DNA of 64,000 nt, from the NCBI GenBank assembly GCA_024707205.1, contig JANQAD010000001.1, forward strand, positions 1,116,001 through 1,180,000. The letters run 5' to 3'. The notes under the pieces were generated by a model, which was given only the letters and a program-made list of their open reading frames with translations, made no database searches and was not told the origin of the DNA. The position numbers and the translations under genes were made by a program. Within the stretch, counting starts at the first letter, position 1. The number at the start of each line of letters is the position of its first letter. The stretch is from Demequina sp. (lineage in GTDB: Bacteria; Actinomycetota; Actinomycetes; Actinomycetales; Demequinaceae). Positions 61,829 to 64,000 of this stretch are shown here, piece after piece.

Positions 61829-63178
61829 CTAGCCCTGGCCGCGCGCGTTCTCCGCCTGCTGCTCGCTGATCTTGAGTTTGGCGTCCTCGCGCTGGGCCGC
61901 GTAGGCCTCGGAGGTGGTGCGGCCGTAGGCGACCCGCACGAAGGGCCGATGCATCGCGTAGCTGAGCTCGAGATTCCAGTAGCGCTTGGACCACCACGCC
62001 GCGGCCAGTGCCACGACGATCGCCGAGATCGCGCCAACGGCGATCGCCCAACGGGGGCCGATGGCCTCGCCGATCCACCCCACGACGGGCGATCCGATGG
62101 GCGTCGCGCCCATCAGCACCATCATGTAGAGGCTCATGACACGGCCGCGCATCGTGGGCGCCGTGGTCGTCTGCACCCACGCGTTGCACGTGGTGAGCAG
62201 CGTGATGGCGAAGAAGCCCGCGGGGATCGTGAGCAGCGCGTAGACGCCATAGGTGGGCGCGAGGGCCATGAGCCCCGTCGAGACGCCGAACAGCGCCGCG
62301 GCTCCGACGATGTAGCGAAGCCGCGGCCGACCGCGGCGGGCCGCGAGGAGCGCGCCGGCAAGCGAGCCGATCGCCATGATCGAGCCCAGGATCCCGTATT
62401 CGCCAGCGCCCTTGTCGAACTCCACGCGGGCCATGAGCGCGCTCGTCATTTGGAAGTTGAGGCCCAGCGCGCTGACCACAGCGACGATGATCATGATGAC
62501 GACGATGTCCGCCCGACGTCGCACGTAGCGCACGCCCTCGCGCACTTGGCCCTTGCGTCGGGCAACCCGCTCGTGGGGGATGAGCTCGCGGATGCGCATC
62601 GCCAGCAGCGCGATGATCGTGGCGGCGAAGGTGAGGCCGTTGATCATGAACACCCACCCGGTGCCCACCGCCGCGATGAGCACGCCGGCGATGCCGGGGC
62701 CGATGAGCCGCGCGGCGTTGAAGCTCGCGGAGTTGAGGCCCACCGCGTTCGGAAGGTTCGGCGCCTCGACCAGCTGGGTCACGAAGGTCTGGCGGGCGGG
62801 ATTGTCAAAGGCGGAGACCACGCCGAGCGCGAACGCGAACACGTACACGTGCCACAGCGCCACGGTGTCGGTGAGCACGAGCGTCCCGAGGCCGATGCCG
62901 AGCGCGCCAGCCACCCCCTGCGTGACCATGAGCAGCTTGCGGGAGTCGAAGCGGTCGACGATGACGCCCGCATACGGAGATAGGAGCAGGAACGGCAGGA
63001 ACTGCAGGCCCGTCACGATGCCAACGGCGGTGCCCGAGTCGTGCGTGAGCGCCGTGAGGACCAGCCAGTCCTGGGCGACGCGCTGCATCCACGTCCCGAT
63101 GTTCGACACCAGGCCGCCGGCGAGCCACAGGCGGAAGTTGAAGAACTTGAGGGAGGCGAAGGTCTGCATCCCTTCCAT
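61829..63178 (-). CDS. MFS transporter, EntS/MFS_3 type
   Basis: A 449-residue 12-helix permease. LKFFNFRLWLAGGLVSNIGTWMQRVAQDWLVL is the classic start; FDNPARQTFVTQLV, LNSASFNAARLIGPGIAGVLI and GRVMSLYMMV (loop with RGR) follow. Relatives export siderophores or drugs. The TetR gene upstream in the same direction is the likely regulator. The protein is also like the partial MFS gene at the other end of the window. Confidence 0.9.
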   Translation of the reverse strand: MEGMQTFASLKFFNFRLWLAGGLVSNIGTWMQRVAQDWLVLTALTHDSGTAVGIVTGLQFLPFLLLSPYAGVIVDRFDSRKLLMVTQGVAGALGIGLGTLVLTDTVALWHVYVFAFALGVVSAFDNPARQTFVTQLVEAPNLPNAVGLNSASFNAARLIGPGIAGVLIAAVGTGWVFMINGLTFAATIIALLAMRIRELIPHERVARRKGQVREGVRYVRRRADIVVIMIIVAVVSALGLNFQMTSALMARVEFDKGAGEYGILGSIMAIGSLAGALLAARRGRPRLRYIVGAAALFGVSTGLMALAPTYGVYALLTIPAGFFAITLLTTCNAWVQTTTAPTMRGRVMSLYMMVLMGATPIGSPVVGWIGEAIGPRWAIAVGAISAIVVALAAAWWSKRYWNLELSYAMHRPFVRVAYGRTTSEAYAAQREDAKLKISEQQAENARGQG

Positions 63179-63251
63179 TTTCTCCCCTTGTGGCGAGCCG
63201 CGTGACCACGGCGCCGGTTGCGGCGCCGGCCCGGCCCCGTCGAGTCCTCAA

Positions 63252-63301
63252 ATGGACGCTGAGGTCGTCCAACGCGCGAATTCGCGGTACTCAGCGTCCA
63301 T
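63252..63301. repeat. Dispersed AATGG palindrome, copy 5
   Basis: ATGGACGCTGAG (63252-63263) pairs with CTCAGCGTCCAT (63290-63301), both 12 bases, around GCGCGAATTCGCGG-type inner bases. It lies between the TetR and MFS genes. Confidence 0.8.
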
Positions 63302-63335
63302 CTGGGGGTGGGTCGCACGCGGCGGCTGTCCCCAG

Positions 63336-64000
63336 CTACACCGTGGGCGGATCGCTGGACGACGCGATGCCGGTGAGCAGCGCATCGACGCCCCACGCGA
63401 ACCGCGTGGTCTCGCTGCCCATGAACAGCACGTCCTGAACCGCGGCGAGGTTGGGGTACTTCTCGCCGTCGCCCACGGCCTCGCGGAACGCCCTGATGGT
63501 TTCCGACGGCGTGGCTGGGTCCTGCGCGTCGGCCGCGTGTTCTGCGGCCCCGCCCATGGTCCACAGCAGGAGCAGGTCCATCCCTAGCGCGCGGCGCGAG
63601 GGCGTGATTCCGCCCTCCTCGAGCAGGCCGATGAGATGGTCCGCGAAACGCAGCGTGTTCTCGCCGAACGGGCGCACCTCGAGCGCGGATCTCGCGAGGT
63701 CCGGGTACTCGAGCAGCTCCTGGGAGAGGTCTCGCAGCAGAAGGGTGACGCGCTCGCGCCAGGTGCCCTCGGCAACCGTCAGGTCGATCTCGCCGACGAT
63801 GCGATCGAGCATGTGTCCGTGCAGTTCTGCCATGGAACTGACGTGCGCATAGATGGACGCGGGTCCGGTGTTGAGATCGTGGGCGACCGCGCGCATCGTG
63901 ACCTTGTCCAGGCCCCTGCGCTGCATGATGCGCATCGCCGTGTCCACCACGGCCTCTCGGGACAGGTTGCCGCGAGGGCGCCCCGGTCCGCGGCGGGGAG
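63336..64000 (-). CDS. TetR-family regulator, start beyond window
   Basis: A TetR-type repressor; the frame is open to the window edge, where PRRGPGRPRGNLSREAVVDTAM leads into the HTH (LDKVTMRAVAHDLNTGPASIYAHVSS). About 221 codons are visible. A ligand-binding C-terminal domain of TetR_C (tetracycline repressor-like) type follows (RSALEVRPFGENTLRFADHLIGLLEEGG). It lies just upstream of the MFS gene on the same strand and likely controls it. Confidence 0.88.
   Translation of the reverse strand, partial: PRRGPGRPRGNLSREAVVDTAMRIMQRRGLDKVTMRAVAHDLNTGPASIYAHVSSMAELHGHMLDRIVGEIDLTVAEGTWRERVTLLLRDLSQELLEYPDLARSALEVRPFGENTLRFADHLIGLLEEGGITPSRRALGMDLLLLWTMGGAAEHAADAQDPATPSETIRAFREAVGDGEKYPNLAAVQDVLFMGSETTRFAWGVDALLTGIASSSDPPTV

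Overview
The window is high-GC actinobacterial chromosome. Gene content fits a Gram-positive Micrococcales-type organism (Demequina- or Cellulomonas-like, by inference): rpsF-ssb-rpsR-rplI-dnaB, inositol-phosphate synthase, FemAB and ATP-grasp peptidoglycan-bridge enzymes, SigE-type ECF factors, a CopD-CtaG fusion and many leaderless or GTG starts. No prophage, plasmid or CRISPR array is seen.

Layout. 1-5.5 kb: end of an MFS transporter, an acyltransferase, two DUF805 proteins and the first ECF sigma/partner module. 5.7-9.8 kb: ino1 with a PadR regulator, and a bifunctional penicillin-binding protein. 9.9-15.6 kb: a secreted RHS-type polymorphic toxin gene cut by an IS3 element, with its nuclease tip and a double-CXXCG immunity gene surviving beyond the IS. 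15.8-19.1 kb: aminotransferase, ATP-grasp ligase and FemAB, a likely cell-wall cross-bridge cluster. 19.5-23.3 kb: ribosomal/replication operon and dnaB. 23.4-31 kb: flippase-like membrane protein, CPBP protease, and two tandem paralogous ECF modules. 31-39.5 kb: purB, a lipase pair, hisC, and a branched-chain-type 2-oxoacid dehydrogenase operon. 39.5-48.8 kb: an RTX-like calcium-repeat surface protein, a winged-helix protein, DUF2332, MFS and CopD-CtaG. 48.8-50.1 kb: a 1.3-kb gene-free stretch that looks like a gene for a large structured RNA. 50.1-55.8 kb: UTP-glucose-1-phosphate uridylyltransferase, then the most unusual locus, then tRNA-Gly(CCC). 55.8-64 kb: phosphatase fusion, aldose epimerase, lipoprotein, ArsR/SRPBCC pair, MerR regulator, MFS and TetR.

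The standout locus (51.67-55.75 kb) is a tandem array of ten tiny genes encoding 22-36-residue peptides that all begin MDKWT and all end GWKWN. Seven are short and soluble-looking; three carry a hydrophobic segment. Each has its own Shine-Dalgarno sequence, and the first is preceded by a leader able to form two exclusive hairpins, one covering that ribosome site. The array runs directly into a membrane GGDEF-EAL protein and a DUF5317 membrane protein. I know of no description of such a system; a peptide-signalling or modified-peptide input to cyclic-di-GMP is the leading inference.

Other genome-scale signals are an over-represented 10-mer (GCCCGACGCT, 25 exact copies on the two strands), a GGTTTAGGCA repeat family, and five dispersed palindromes with a shared plan. 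At least six genes are broken by single-base lesions, nearly all in short homopolymers; these look more like consensus errors in the sequence than true pseudogenes, so disrupted reading frames here should be read with care.
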